A stretch of 64,000 nt of DNA from Begonia masoniana (lineage: Eukaryota; Streptophyta; Magnoliopsida; Cucurbitales; Begoniaceae): positions 47,474,544-47,538,543 of the forward strand of contig CM039505.1 of assembly GCA_022432975.1 (NCBI GenBank), given 5' to 3'. The position numbers and the translations under genes were made by a program. Of this stretch, positions 9,192-18,749 are shown piece after piece. The notes under the pieces are model-generated. The model was not told where the DNA came from, did not search any database, and saw only the letters and a program-made list of their open reading frames with translations. How positions within the stretch are numbered: position 1 is the first letter of the stretch; every line of letters begins with the position of its first letter.

Positions 9192-11640
9192 TGTAACACC
9201 CGAATTTTTGGGTTATGGATTTTGTTTCTAGACCTCCAGTTTTTCGCCGTATAGTGTTTTATTCTGTAAATTAGTAATTTAGGCTCGTTTCGCGAATAAG
9301 AAGTTTTATTGGAACCCCAAGGATTTATTGAAAATTTTAGTGGATTATGATTATTTTGAAGAAATCAAATCATAGGTTAATTAATGAAATTAGGTAAAGG
9401 ATTAATAGGAAGGGCGATAAGGTAATTTGTCGGTTAAAATCTAATTAAAACCTAAAATCCTATTTATTTCCTTCATTCTCACGATTTCTCCTTCCCTGGC
9501 GGCGAACTCTCCCTCATTCACGATTTTTCTTCTACAATTGAACCTCTTAAGTATCTCCTTCGCCAGCCACGATTTCTTCCTCCATTCTCTTCAACATCCA
9601 AAGCCTTAGGTAAGCTTTAAGCTCTTTATTATGCTAGTTCCAATTTTAGGGGTTATTATTTCGTTAGAGTTATTGATTTAGGGTTGAGATTTATTGGGTT
9701 TTAGTTAGAAATCGGTAGTGTTGCGTTTAATACTCATTGATGATACATTTATTGCCATTGAAGTAGTTAGGATGAATTAATGGTGATTATTTGATAAATG
9801 GGGTTGATGTTGGTAGTTGGAATGAGTAAATGCCATTGATGTGGGGAAATGTTAAGTTGTGCACACAAGGTATTCGATAAAATGCCCGAACGAGAAAAGT
9901 TGGAGTTTTAGGAAACTTTCTTAGCTAGGACTTTGCTAGTTTTGTATTTAGGTTATTTTGGATTGATTTTAATATCGAAGTATGAAATGTTCTAGGTGAA
10001 GATGGCATAAAGTGAAGGCACGACGTTGCTAAAGGAGTCCAGGTAAGTGAGTGTGTTAGGATGTCGGCCGTTAGGGCCTTACATCACAAGGGTACTAGGA
10101 GTTTGGTATTTATGACTGTCTGATGAATATGGCTTGTCGGGGTTATGATATGATGAATATTGGATGACTTGTTTCTTATTGGATAGTGTTTTTACGTTCC
10201 TATGTGCATTCACATTCACGCATCATGATTTTCTCTAAAAGCACACGAAAATGTTTATGCATATGAGTTGAGTTAATATGATAAGACTATGAAATGTATG
10301 TAAATGGTTAGGTATGGGACGGGGTTAATTGGCTATTATTTTGTTCTTGAGATTATGTGTACGGTTCGTGAATCCTCCAGCTGGTCGGGGCCGGACTGGC
10401 AGGAAGACTCGTGGATCCTCCCGCTGGTGGGGGCCGGGTTGACACTGCATGCTTAGTTCGCGAATCCTACTACTGTGTGGCTGGACTGATCGTTACGGTT
10501 ATTGTCCGAAAGGACCACGATCACGATTCTCTTGCCACTTCCTCGTGTCCCTTAACCCAAGACAAGTGGAATATGAAATAAGATTATGAACATGATTTTT
10601 ACGATACATGCATACATGGTCATTCACGTATATTTTTACATTCCTTACTAAGCATTAGGCTTATAGTTTAAACCTTTTGATGTAGGTGACGAATTTGAAG
10701 GTGAGGACCTCAAACCTAACGATGAAGTCTAAGTCGAGTTGCTGGAAGGTGCTCATGGCAGGGTTTTGTGGCTGAGTGGCGATTTGACCCGAGGGTGGTC
10801 CTCCTAGCAAGTTTTGGTAAAAGTTTACGTTATGGAAAATAGGTAGAAAGAGATTTTCATAGGATTTTCATGTGATGGCAAATACTAGGATGGTTGATGG
10901 TTTTCCTTTTTATGATTTTAAGATGAATTTTATGACTAAGAGATTTTTACCCGTTTTGTCTTCCGCTATGGTCTTAAATGTTTTGTTCTTCTATGATTTT
11001 CAACGATGGATGGTTCAGGGATTTAAAGCTTCTCGTTTGAATGGTTTAAATTGAGTTTTGGTTGAAGAAATTAGGGGAAGTTATGATTTATTTTGTTGTA
11101 TGTATAAGTGTTGGAAAGAAAATTGCAGGAGTACGTTTGCAGAGAGGTAGCTGATCGATCAGCCAGAGGGGTGATCGATCGGCTAATATTGTTTGGCGAA
11201 ATGTTGAAAGCTGAGAGGTTGCCGATCGATCGGCAAAGAGGAGCGATCGATCGGCAACTTGTGTCTCAAATCTTAAAAACAGAGGGCCAGCCGAACGATC
11301 GGCTGCTTTTGCCGATTGATCGGCTGTGCAATATTTTCATAGGGCAAACGATCGGCTATTTTGGCCGATCAACGCCCCTTTTTATTTTTCATCTCTGCCC
11401 CTCTTCTTTTCCTCTAAAACTGAGAGCATCCCTTCTTTTTTTCCTTCTTCAAATCCATCAATGTTTTAATTTATTTTCAAGGGATTCGAAACGAGTATTA
11501 AACATGGTTCTCAATTGTTTAGTAGAGTTTTCTTCGAATAGTTTTCTCTTTATGTTTCAAAAAAAAAATAATACGAGTCAAGAATAAGAATACGAATACG
11601 ATTATGTAAGTCGTGGTCCGTTGGGTTTTGGGTCGTGACA
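9192..11640 (+). repeat. 3' LTR of Tekay element A
   Basis: The LTR is 2449 bp, starting TGTAACACCCGAATTT directly after the polypurine tract and ending GGGTCGTGACA before the CTTTG duplication. Its first 1.4 kb matches 3631-5620. It contains a palindrome cluster at 11150-11378. Small open frames within it (for example 10872-11054) show no family features. Confidence 0.88.
11150..11378. repeat. Cluster of GATCGATC palindromes in LTR
   Basis: About eight copies of GATCGATC or near-variants are flanked by complementary GCC/GGC or GCT/AGC. One is the 18-bp perfect palindrome TTGCCGATCGATCGGCAA at 11219-11236. The copies are spaced by 10-40 bp and lie 260-490 bp before the LTR end. The function is unknown; RNA hairpins or protein binding sites are possible. 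Confidence 0.75.
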
Positions 11641-11645
11641 CTTTG

Positions 11646-12985
11646 GGTGAGATAAAATGATTGAAGAAGTTAAACGCCAATACTACTGGCCTAAATTAAA
11701 GAAAGATGTTAGCAAAATAGTTAGTGCTTGCAGAATTTGTCAACTGGCTAAGCAAAGGCATCAAAATAGTGGTCTTTATACACCTCTCCCTATTCCCAAT
11801 CGTCCTTGGGAGGATATTAGTATGGACTTTATGCTTGGACTACCGCGCACTCCAAAGAAATATGACTCTATCTTAGTAGTTGTTGATCGTTTCTCGAAAG
11901 TGGCTCACTTTATCCCATGTAATAAAACGTCTGATGCGTCTAAGATAGCTCGCTTATATTTTAATGAGATTGTCAAATTATATGATCTCCCTAAAACCAT
12001 TGTCTCAGATAGGGAAGTGCGTTTCACTAGTCACTTTTGGAGAACTGTTTGGCACATAGTAGACACAACTCTGAAATTGTCTACTGCTTATCATCTTCAA
12101 ACCGATGGCCAAACTGAAGTTATTAATAGAAGCCTTGGTAACTTGTTAAGATGTTTGGTTAAAGAAAATCTTAGAAATTGGGATATAATTCTCCCCACTG
12201 CTCAACTTGCATATAATAGCTCTATAAACCGATCCTTAGGCATGAGTCCTTTTGAAGTTGTTCATGGCTTTAAACCTAGAAACCCTTGGACTTCCTCCCT
12301 ATGTCACCGCATGCTAGTGTGTCTATGTCGGCTGAAAGTTTTGCTTAACATTTTCATGATTTGCATATAGAGATCAATAAAAAAATAAAGGCTAGCAATG
12401 CGTTGTATAAACTACGAGGTGATTTACACAAACGACATGTTGAATTTAATGTTGGCGATTATGTTATGGTTCGGATTCGCCCTGAGCGGCGTTCATCCGG
12501 ATCTGGTTCTAAATTGCAATCTCGTAGTGTTGGTCCTTTTAAAATTTTAAAACGAAATGGTTCAAATGCTTATATCATTGATCTTCCACCACACTTTGGT
12601 TATCATCCCATTTTTAATGTTGAAGACCTGGTAGCTTATAAAGGCCATTTTTGTCCATCAAATGATCCATTTTTATCTTCGTCCATCGACTTTGATCCTA
12701 CAATTGCTAACCATGCCTCTCCAGCACCTCCTGTCACAACAAAAATGGATAAAATTGATGCTATTTTAGATGAACATGTTGTATTCCCTAATAAAGGTGA
12801 GGTCTAGCGCTTCCTTGTCCGTTTGAGGGATCGACCAAACAATGATTGTACGTGGATCACTAGAGAGACACTTCAGCATTTGGATCCAGACCTTTTAGAG
12901 CTATTATGGAGTCATCAGGATCTTTCTCTACCAAATTATGGGACAGTTCAAAAAGATTCTCGAACCAGGCCCCTAGTCTCATGAG
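11646..12985 (+). pseudogene. CRM-like chromovirus integrase, C-terminal two thirds
   Basis: This continues the integrase begun at 3506. After the second half of the zinc-binding region (CRICQ, near 11735) come the core residues: D in MDFML, D in VSDREV and E in TDGQTEVINR. They are residues 57, 118 and 154 of the frame opening at 11657, with the expected 35-residue spacing between the last two. A one-base frameshift occurs near 12288, a stop lies in the shifted frame near 12345, and another sits at 12805-12807. The tail has GPFKILKR (GPF module) and TWITRETLQHLDPDLLEL. The sequence is closest in style to CRM/Galadriel chromoviruses and distinct from the Tekay integrases in this window. Confidence 0.85.
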
Positions 12986-14086
12986 TTTATAGTCGCCGAC
13001 AGAAGATTGCTCGGCCACTTAACTTCTGGTTGGGAGGGGCACCTTTTCTCTTTTCTCTTCTGGTTTCATTGACGATTTGATTTTTGCTGCTCTGTTCTCG
13101 GGTTTCTAGAATCATAAAACTACAATTGCACTGCTCGCAGGAGTTCTCTGTCCAGCTCCCTCTATTGCTCATTCACAGACGACCCGTGTCTGAATATCGT
13201 TGATTTTCGTGTATTACAATCTCTGCGTTAGCGACTGATAGTTCTGAGTCTGCGTTGTTCCTTCATCATCAGCTTCAACGCCTGTCTTAGCCTACGCCGC
13301 ACCCCGTGACTCTGTGGTCCGATGACTCCTCTCAGTTGGCGTGTTTGCTGAGATAGGATAGAAACTGTAGTGTGGTCACTGCCTGTAGTGGGTTTACCGC
13401 TGGATTTTGCAGTCGCTGCTGAATACTTGGTCTCGTCTACCGTTCGTTCCCATTCCCTGTTAGACGCTGCTTGGGTTTTCAGCTACAGTGTTCTCTTGTT
13501 CACCGCTCGAACGCTGCACTTACCCTTTTGTCGGGTCTCTGGTATTCTAGCAGTTACGCCGCTCTCTGTTTCACTATTTTGTTGCGCTGTTCGTTCTTGG
13601 CCAAACCAACAGGGAGTTTTCTGTGCCTTTTTGTTAGTTTAATACTTCTTGTTCCTAAATATAGCTTTAATATTGTCCTTGTGTTGTGATTTACCCATAT
13701 TTTGGTCCAAAATTACATCAGTCTAATGTCTTTTAACCAAATTACATATGATCTTTGGTCCGTCCTAAACAATATTCAATTTAATCTTTAATGACCATTT
13801 TATAGTTTCCCATTAAATCTTCCGTTCTTAATGATAATCAATTTTGTTGTGAAATTTTTTCGTGTAATTTTTGGCCTTCGTTTCATTATTTTAGAATATC
13901 AATTATTCGTGGTTGCTTTATTAGAGTCAGCATAACTGTTAAAAAAATAAAATAAAAATTGCGTGTCGCTTTGTTAGTTTGGCTGTAGTAAATATTATTC
14001 ATTCTTAGTAATATTTACTTATTGATCTCTACATGCCAATCACGAAGCTTATTAAACTCTACATTTCCCTCGTTTAGAAACATTGC
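12986..14086 (+). repeat. Probable CRM-like LTR and gag leader region
   Basis: The region lies between an integrase end and a gag start of the same type, so an LTR and leader are expected. A purine-rich stretch (GGTTGGGAGGGGCACC, 13030-13045) could be the polypurine tract. I could not fix LTR ends, a TSD or a primer binding site. The open frames at 13370-13689 have no recognisable domain. Confidence 0.35.
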
Positions 14087-15200
14087 ATGCAGTTACATAG
14101 TGGTCGTCAGGTCTCGTCTAAATCTAGTATCTTAGATATGGATCCTTCCCAACTTGATGCCCTTTCCAAACAAGTAGCACAATTACTTAGCAACCAAAAA
14201 CAATTCCAAGAACAATTAGCTACTATCCAAATTGAGTTAGCTACTAATCGTGAGGCTAATAGGGAATTTGGAAACAAGGTCAATAATGTGGAACAAATTT
14301 CTCACCCTTCGGATTCTGACAACTCTGTTGTGTTCCACAACAAACCCCAATATCACCGACAAGATACTCGACGACACCAACATCAAGATAGAAATATGAC
14401 AGAGAATGGTCGAAACCACTATCGTCAAGGATCACCGACCCTTAATCACCAGGATGACAACTTTTTAGGAATATTAAATTAGACGCACCAACTTTTGATG
14501 GTTGTTTAGATCCCCGTATTTTTACTCAATGGGTAAAAGATATGGACCGTTTCTTTGCTTGGTATGGGGTGCCAGAACTTTGCCGAGTTCAATTTGTCAG
14601 TTTAAAATTATCTAGTACTGCCCGACTATTTTGGGAAATTGTTGAGAATCTCCTGGAAAGGCATGGTGCGTCTCCTGTCAGAAGTTAGCAAGAAATGAAG
14701 CGACGACTTCAAGAAAAGTATTTGCCCTAATCCTATTAGGGCAACCTGTTGGACTAATAGAATGCTCTTTCACAAGCAACCGGTGAGTCACAGAATATGT
14801 TACTCAATTTGATGATTTTCAAATGAAAAGTCAAATTGTCGAAGATGAGCCCATGACTTTGAGCAAGTTTCGACAAGGTTTAAGAGATGACCTTAGACAC
14901 GAACTTATCCTTCTAGGTGTCAACTCCCTTGATCACGCATATTCCTTAGTTCGAGACTATGAATTGATTACGAAACTGTCGTATGGCAAGCAGTATGATG
15001 TTATAAGTTCACTAGTTCCGACCCCTGTAGCTTCTAAGTCTCTCCTAGGACCTCCTCCAGGTAATACCCCTTTGGTGAGAGAAAACAAAGGGATAAATGT
15101 AGACATTTCATGAAATTCTTCACGATTACAATGTTTTAATTGTAAGGGTTTCAGTCACATTTCCTCTAATTGCTCTAGCCGGAACCTAATTCTACAAGAA
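14087..15200 (+). pseudogene. CRM-like gag, degenerate
   Basis: The frame starts with a Gln-rich coiled-coil-like region (residues about 22-65). It then passes a stop at 14480 into the conserved gag core (DAPTFDGCLDPRIFTQWVKD, then WYGVPELCRVQFVSLKLSS). Several stops and frameshifts follow near 14690-14810. The segment from 14823 (LSKFRQGLRDDLRHELIL, then LDHAYSLVRDYE) is intact. A CCHC knuckle (CFNCKGFSHISSNC) is readable near 15130-15175 after another stop. It lies downstream of an integrase, the reverse of normal element order. Confidence 0.82.
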
Positions 15201-15329
15201 ATTGAAAATACAATTATAGAGACAAGTGAAGAACACATTTATGAACCTAACCTTGACGAGTTTGAGGATTTGGATGATGAAAACTTTGTAGGCTGTATCC
15301 AAACACAGCCTACTCATTCTGTCTCTTCC

Positions 15330-15712
15330 CGATTAAGTGTTGTGAGATGTACACTTACCCAACCCTAAAAGGACGTTGAGGATTGGTGTCGTCATTCAAT
15401 CTTTCATATATATATTAAAATCAATGAAAAAGGTTGTAAGATCACTGTGGATAGCGGTAGCTGTGTTAATGTGATATCTGTTACAATTGTAACACGTTTG
15501 GGGTTGAAGTCTGAACCTCATCCTCGACCTTATAAGGTGTCGTCGATTGATTCTTCCTGTATTTCAGTAAATGAACGTTGCTTGGTACCCATTCAGTTCC
15601 TTGGATATAAAGAACAACTCTGGTGTGACGTCATTCCTAATGATGTTAGCCATATCATCCTCGGTCGTCCGTGGTTGTTCGATTTGGATGTCACTATCCA
15701 TGGTCACCAATT
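15330..15712 (+). pseudogene. CRM-like aspartic protease, truncated
   Basis: The frame contains the protease signature DSGSCVNVIS near 15450 and the typical HIILGRPWLFDLDVTIHG near 15653-15703. The open frame then runs into LTR sequence at 15713. Everything downstream in a normal element (RT, RNase H) is missing. Protein 5' to the signature is continuous with the gag remnant after a stop near 15367. Confidence 0.83.
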
Positions 15713-16093
15713 TAATGCAGGCAGCGGAATTAGAACAAGAAATATAGCTGAAAAGGAAGAAGAAGAGAAGAAAGAGAAAAAGAGTTATAGCCGAGAAGAG
15801 GAGAAATGAGAGGGAAAGCTAGAGAGAAATATGGTTGGGAAAATAGCAAATCATTGCAATTCATTCATAATAATCATCAACTATTCCACCAAGTTACAAT
15901 GCGACACTTTAAATAAAACAAATCCTAGAATATGATAAGTCTAGAATACGAAAGGATTGCAACCCTAGAAAATGAAAGGATAAGTTCATTAATATAAACC
16001 ATAATAATGCGAATCTAGAAAGATAAAAAACTTAATTTTAATGCAAACTATAAATAAAAATAACTAGATTTTAAATGGTTTATGTCCACATCA
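15713..16093 (-). repeat. Second, related LTR (minus orientation)
   Basis: It is bounded by TAATGCAGGCAGCGG, comparable to TGATGCAGCAAC at 18750, and TATGTCCACATCA. It has the same layout as the composite's LTRs: a GA-rich first part, CAAATC..ATTACAATG and ATCCACATCA-like end. The sequence is much more diverged, suggesting a different subfamily. On the minus strand it directly follows an integrase tail and purine tract, so it acts as a 3' LTR for that segment. No TSD partner was found. Confidence 0.7.
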
Positions 16094-16335
16094 ATTCTCC
16101 TGGGGTAACCACCCACTCAAATTGTAGGAACCGTAGTTTGGTAGCTAATCAATCTCCTGACCATAAATTAAGTAACTAAGTAACCTTCTATCGATGACCA
16201 TAAACTTGTGTGACCGGGTATCTATATCGAGAATATTTTTGAACTGGCCTGGAATCAGGCAAAGAAAGATCCTGATGACTCCGAAAGAACTCCAAGAGGT
16301 CTAGATCCAAATGTTGAAGTGTTTATCTGGAAATC
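16094..16335 (-). pseudogene. CRM-like integrase tail and polypurine region
   Basis: The minus-strand frame reads TLQHLDLDLLEFFRSHQDLS, close to TLQHLDPDLLELLWSHQDLS of the plus-strand CRM-like integrase at 12870-12930. Noncoding sequence similar to 12985-13035 follows, then the purine-rich ACCCCAGGAGAA before the LTR at 16093. The capture-bearing element therefore keeps the 3' end of a CRM-like element, which assigns it to that lineage. Confidence 0.75.
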
Positions 16336-16436
16336 GATGTACAATCACTATCTGGTGCTTCTACATATGCTTCTAGTAAGGGCAGCACTTCTTTCATACC
16401 TTCAGGTAAAGCCAATAAATCTGGACTAATACTCTG

Positions 16437-16860
16437 TTACCTAAACTCAAGTTCGCCAATTGATCGAACTAATGCTCTGAGCCAATATACATCAGAGGAA
16501 GAGTTCCCATTGTTGTCATCATACTTTAAGAGTTGCAAAATAAATTCAATAGTTTCTCTTGGGCTCTTCTTATTAGCACCCCTACTCATAAAAATAGCAT
16601 GCAGGATGGCCTCAAGAACAAAATATTTAGCAAAGTTACGAAAATCATTTGGCAGTCTAATGTTTGCATCAAACCTCAGACTTTTATAATATTTTATGAT
16701 TTTGTATAGACCAACAGTGTCACAACCCTCAGATGCTGTATCAGCCAATGCAAATGCCGCGTCAGTTCAGACTCGCCAAAAGGCCTTGGAATCAATGAGG
16801 AAGTTGTTCAAACCATTCACAATAGCAAATGGTAAATGTGGTAATGTCTGCATTGTTTGT
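16437..16860 (-). pseudogene. TAF2: Captured TAF2 (TFIID subunit) fragment
   Basis: The minus strand encodes QTLPHLPFAIVNGLNNF-like sequence, then an AFWRV stop and [13 protein letters not shown]. The stretch [19 protein letters not shown] follows, then [20 protein letters not shown] and SIGELEF. These blocks match my recollection of plant TFIID subunit 2, a scaffold of the general transcription factor TFIID. There is one in-frame stop near 16755 and a stop at 16437. No intron is visible over about 420 bp. On the minus strand it lies downstream of the myosin piece. About 100 bp beyond it (16336-16436) encodes DLLALPEGMKEVLPLLEAYV, which I could not place. Confidence 0.72.
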
Positions 16861-16892
16861 AACTTTCAACTTGGACCTTCAAATTCAACTTA

Positions 16893-17297
16893 TGTTGTAC
16901 CCTCCCCAATTCCTACACTTGCTCCAGGGAGGATATCCCCATTTTCTAGTATCCTCTGAACTGTCATTGACTTTGGTCTTGAAGATAAACTTTTCACAAT
17001 GGGTGACATAGTCAGTGTCTGTCGACGAAGAACTTGGTTCTCAGTCTCTGAATTTGAAAGTTTCTCTTCTAGTTTTCGCACAGATTCCTCAAGCTGATCA
17101 ACCTTTTGTTCATCATTTTCCAGTTTTTTTAATAGCTCTGTGTTTCTAGCTTCAGCATTTGCACTCGATTTCCTGGTTTCTTCCATTGAATTTCTTTCTG
17201 CTAGCAGCAAAGCCTTAAGGCTCTCAACCTCCGCTAGCAACAAACTAACTTTTTCTGTGTCCTCGACAACAACAAGAGTCTCCTTTATGACTAGAGG
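16893..17297 (-). pseudogene. Captured myosin XI coiled-coil/linker fragment
   Basis: The frame continues from PDS5 without a stop into ETLVVVEDTEKVSLLLAEVE, then KLEEKLSNSETENQVLRRQ and LTMSPIVKSLSSRPKS. This is the characteristic end of the plant class XI myosin coiled coil and the linker to the globular tail. The heptad-like Leu/Glu/Lys pattern spans about 95 residues. The full-length family has about 1500 residues with motor, IQ, coiled-coil and tail domains; only this small part is present. It is joined to PDS5 in the same frame at DTVSSLA/PLVIKET. A stop occurs right after GIGEGTT. Confidence 0.82.
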
Positions 17298-18065
17298 TGC
17301 CAAAGAGGAAACTGTGTCACTGTAATCTTCAAGAGAGATGCCCCATTGTTTTACAGCCTGACTTATGTAAGGTTTCAACTTAATGGAACAATTTTCAAGT
17401 ACCTTTTCGCCTAACTTTTGAGCAATGGGCAATACTTCCTCATTGTTGCTCTTTGCAACAGCTAATATGGCTGTGAATAGTTTCACATTTATATCTTCAT
17501 TTTCTTTCAAAACTAGGGTCATGATTCTTTTCATTGATGAGAACACATTTTTTGGATGATAATCCCTTATATTCCTAAGGAAGCAACTGAACATTTCAAG
17601 AATCAAATTATCATATTCAAGATCCAACATAACCATATACAACCTGACCTCAGCAATGGTTTCGAGAATCGTTAATCTCTTTATAAAAGATCGATATGAA
17701 TTAGCAGATATATTTTCCAATGAGGATATAATAAGGTGAAATACTACCTTCATTTTCTCATCGTTCTAGGAAGCAACAGGGGCAGTGATCCTAGTTATCT
17801 CAATAAGGCAAGAGGCAACTCCAACTTTAACATCAATATCTGAATGCGTTAGAAGTAGGTCAAATATCAATGCCTTCTGGGAAGCAGACAATGCTTTCTG
17901 CATTGATTCAGAAGGGGATTGTTCTACCTTTGACAAACAATTATCCACTTGGTCTAGAAAAGAGAGAAGATCCTGTAGAGAAGAAGGGGGAGAAAGAAGT
18001 TCATTTCCAACCTGGAGGAGTTGATGTTCAAGTTCAATGTCGGGAGAGTCCCTTAGAAAATCTTC
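17298..18065 (-). pseudogene. PDS5: Captured PDS5 (cohesin cofactor) N-terminal fragment
   Basis: The translation contains LLQVGNELLSPPSSLQDLL, DVKVGVASCLIEITRITAP, then VFSSMKRIMTLVLKENEDI and EEVLPIAQKLGEKVLENC. These blocks are typical of the N-terminal HEAT-repeat region of plant PDS5-like proteins, which regulate sister chromatid cohesion. About 250 residues are present from a protein of several hundred to over a thousand. One in-frame TAG (near 17766) interrupts it. No introns are visible, although the host gene is expected to be split, so capture from a spliced transcript is likely. It is fused upstream to the sucrase/ferredoxin-like piece and downstream to myosin XI. Confidence 0.85.
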
Positions 18066-18365
18066 ACTAGCATACTTGTGCCCCCTAATGTGTGAGTATG
18101 GAATGTCCAAAACACGGTCCTTCGGTTATCGAGATTCAATCTTATCTTTAAGCATGTGAATGATAACACATCCAAAAACACTGCATCTCTTCTCTCGAAT
18201 ACCATGAGCACACACAAACACATAAGAACCTCTTATAACCTCCTGAACTACAGAAGCCCTTGACTTGCCATTCACACGTACATCGTCCACTTTAAAAGCT
18301 GATACTTGAAATTCGTACTTTTCTTCATCGGAATTGGACAACGCAGAAAGGTCATTAGACGCCAT
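18066..18365 (-). pseudogene. Captured sucrase/ferredoxin-like (AIM32-type) fragment
   Basis: The frame starts at an ATG (18363-18365) with MASNDLSALSNSDEEKY, resembling the start of plant sucrase/ferredoxin-like proteins. It then jumps to the conserved core: ASVVQEVIRGSYVFVCAHG, then KRC. After an in-frame TAA come YSHIRGHKYAS, resembling SHIGGHKYAG. The family has a thioredoxin-like fold with Cys and HxGGH motifs. Here the core CGVCGP is altered to CSVFGC and SHIGGH to SHIRGH. An internal section of the original protein is missing. The fragment runs in frame into PDS5. Confidence 0.78.
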
Positions 18366-18731
18366 TTGAGGAGCGGGAAGTGGAGAAAAACTCAACCGAA
18401 TAGAAGAATTAGAGGAGCAACCAACGCAACGAAAAAACAATAGAGGGCGAGGCAGCAAAACCCACAAGCAGAGAAGTCCCGATGTGAGCGAACAACCACG
18501 GCAGTGAGGGCAAGATTTTCCCAGCAAAGCTTCGATTTTCAGAGGTGAAACGAAGATGAACAGTACTAATGAACAGTAATGATAAACAATATCAAACAGT
18601 ACCCCGATGAACTGTACGATGAATAATATCCAAACAGTACTGATGAACAGTACATCGATAGTGTCCACGATGAACAGTAGGATCAAAAAATTAAGGAAAC
18701 TAAGATTTTATTGTTTGATAAAACCATAAAA
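18366..18731 (-). other. Leader of capture element, GATGAACAGTAC repeats
   Basis: Between the primer site and the captured ATG there is no gene. The stretch nearest the ATG may be the captured 5' UTR of the sucrase/ferredoxin-like gene. At 18553-18680 the words GATGAACAGTA, ATGAACAGTA and GATGAACTGTA occur five or more times with AT-rich spacers, plus AACAGTAC half-copies. Confidence 0.6.
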
Positions 18732-18746
18732 CCTGCTTTGATACCA
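18732..18746 (-). promoter_or_regulatory. Primer binding site of composite element
   Basis: On the minus strand the sequence is TGGTATCAAAGCAGG, three bases after the LTR end (CTGCATCA). It resembles the initiator Met-tRNA complement TGGTATCAGAGC. It fixes the element's orientation and identifies 18750-19080 as a 5' LTR. Confidence 0.82.
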
Positions 18747-18749
18747 ATT

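Larger units (their letters stand above)
3631..11640 (+). mobile_element. Ty3/gypsy Tekay-type element, rearranged, TSD CTTTG
   Basis: The element is bounded by TGTACACCC at 3631 and GGGTCGTGACA at 11640, with CTTTG at 3626-3630 and 11641-11645. The 3' LTR (9192-11640) is long, as in Tekay/Del chromoviruses, and the pol end carries a chromodomain-like tail. The 5' LTR stops after about 1.4 kb of matching sequence. The primer site, gag, protease and most of the reverse transcriptase are missing, replaced by an antisense LTR fragment. A foldback element sits in the 5' LTR and a hAT element in pol. It interrupts the CRM-like integrase exactly at the zinc-binding region. Confidence 0.88.
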
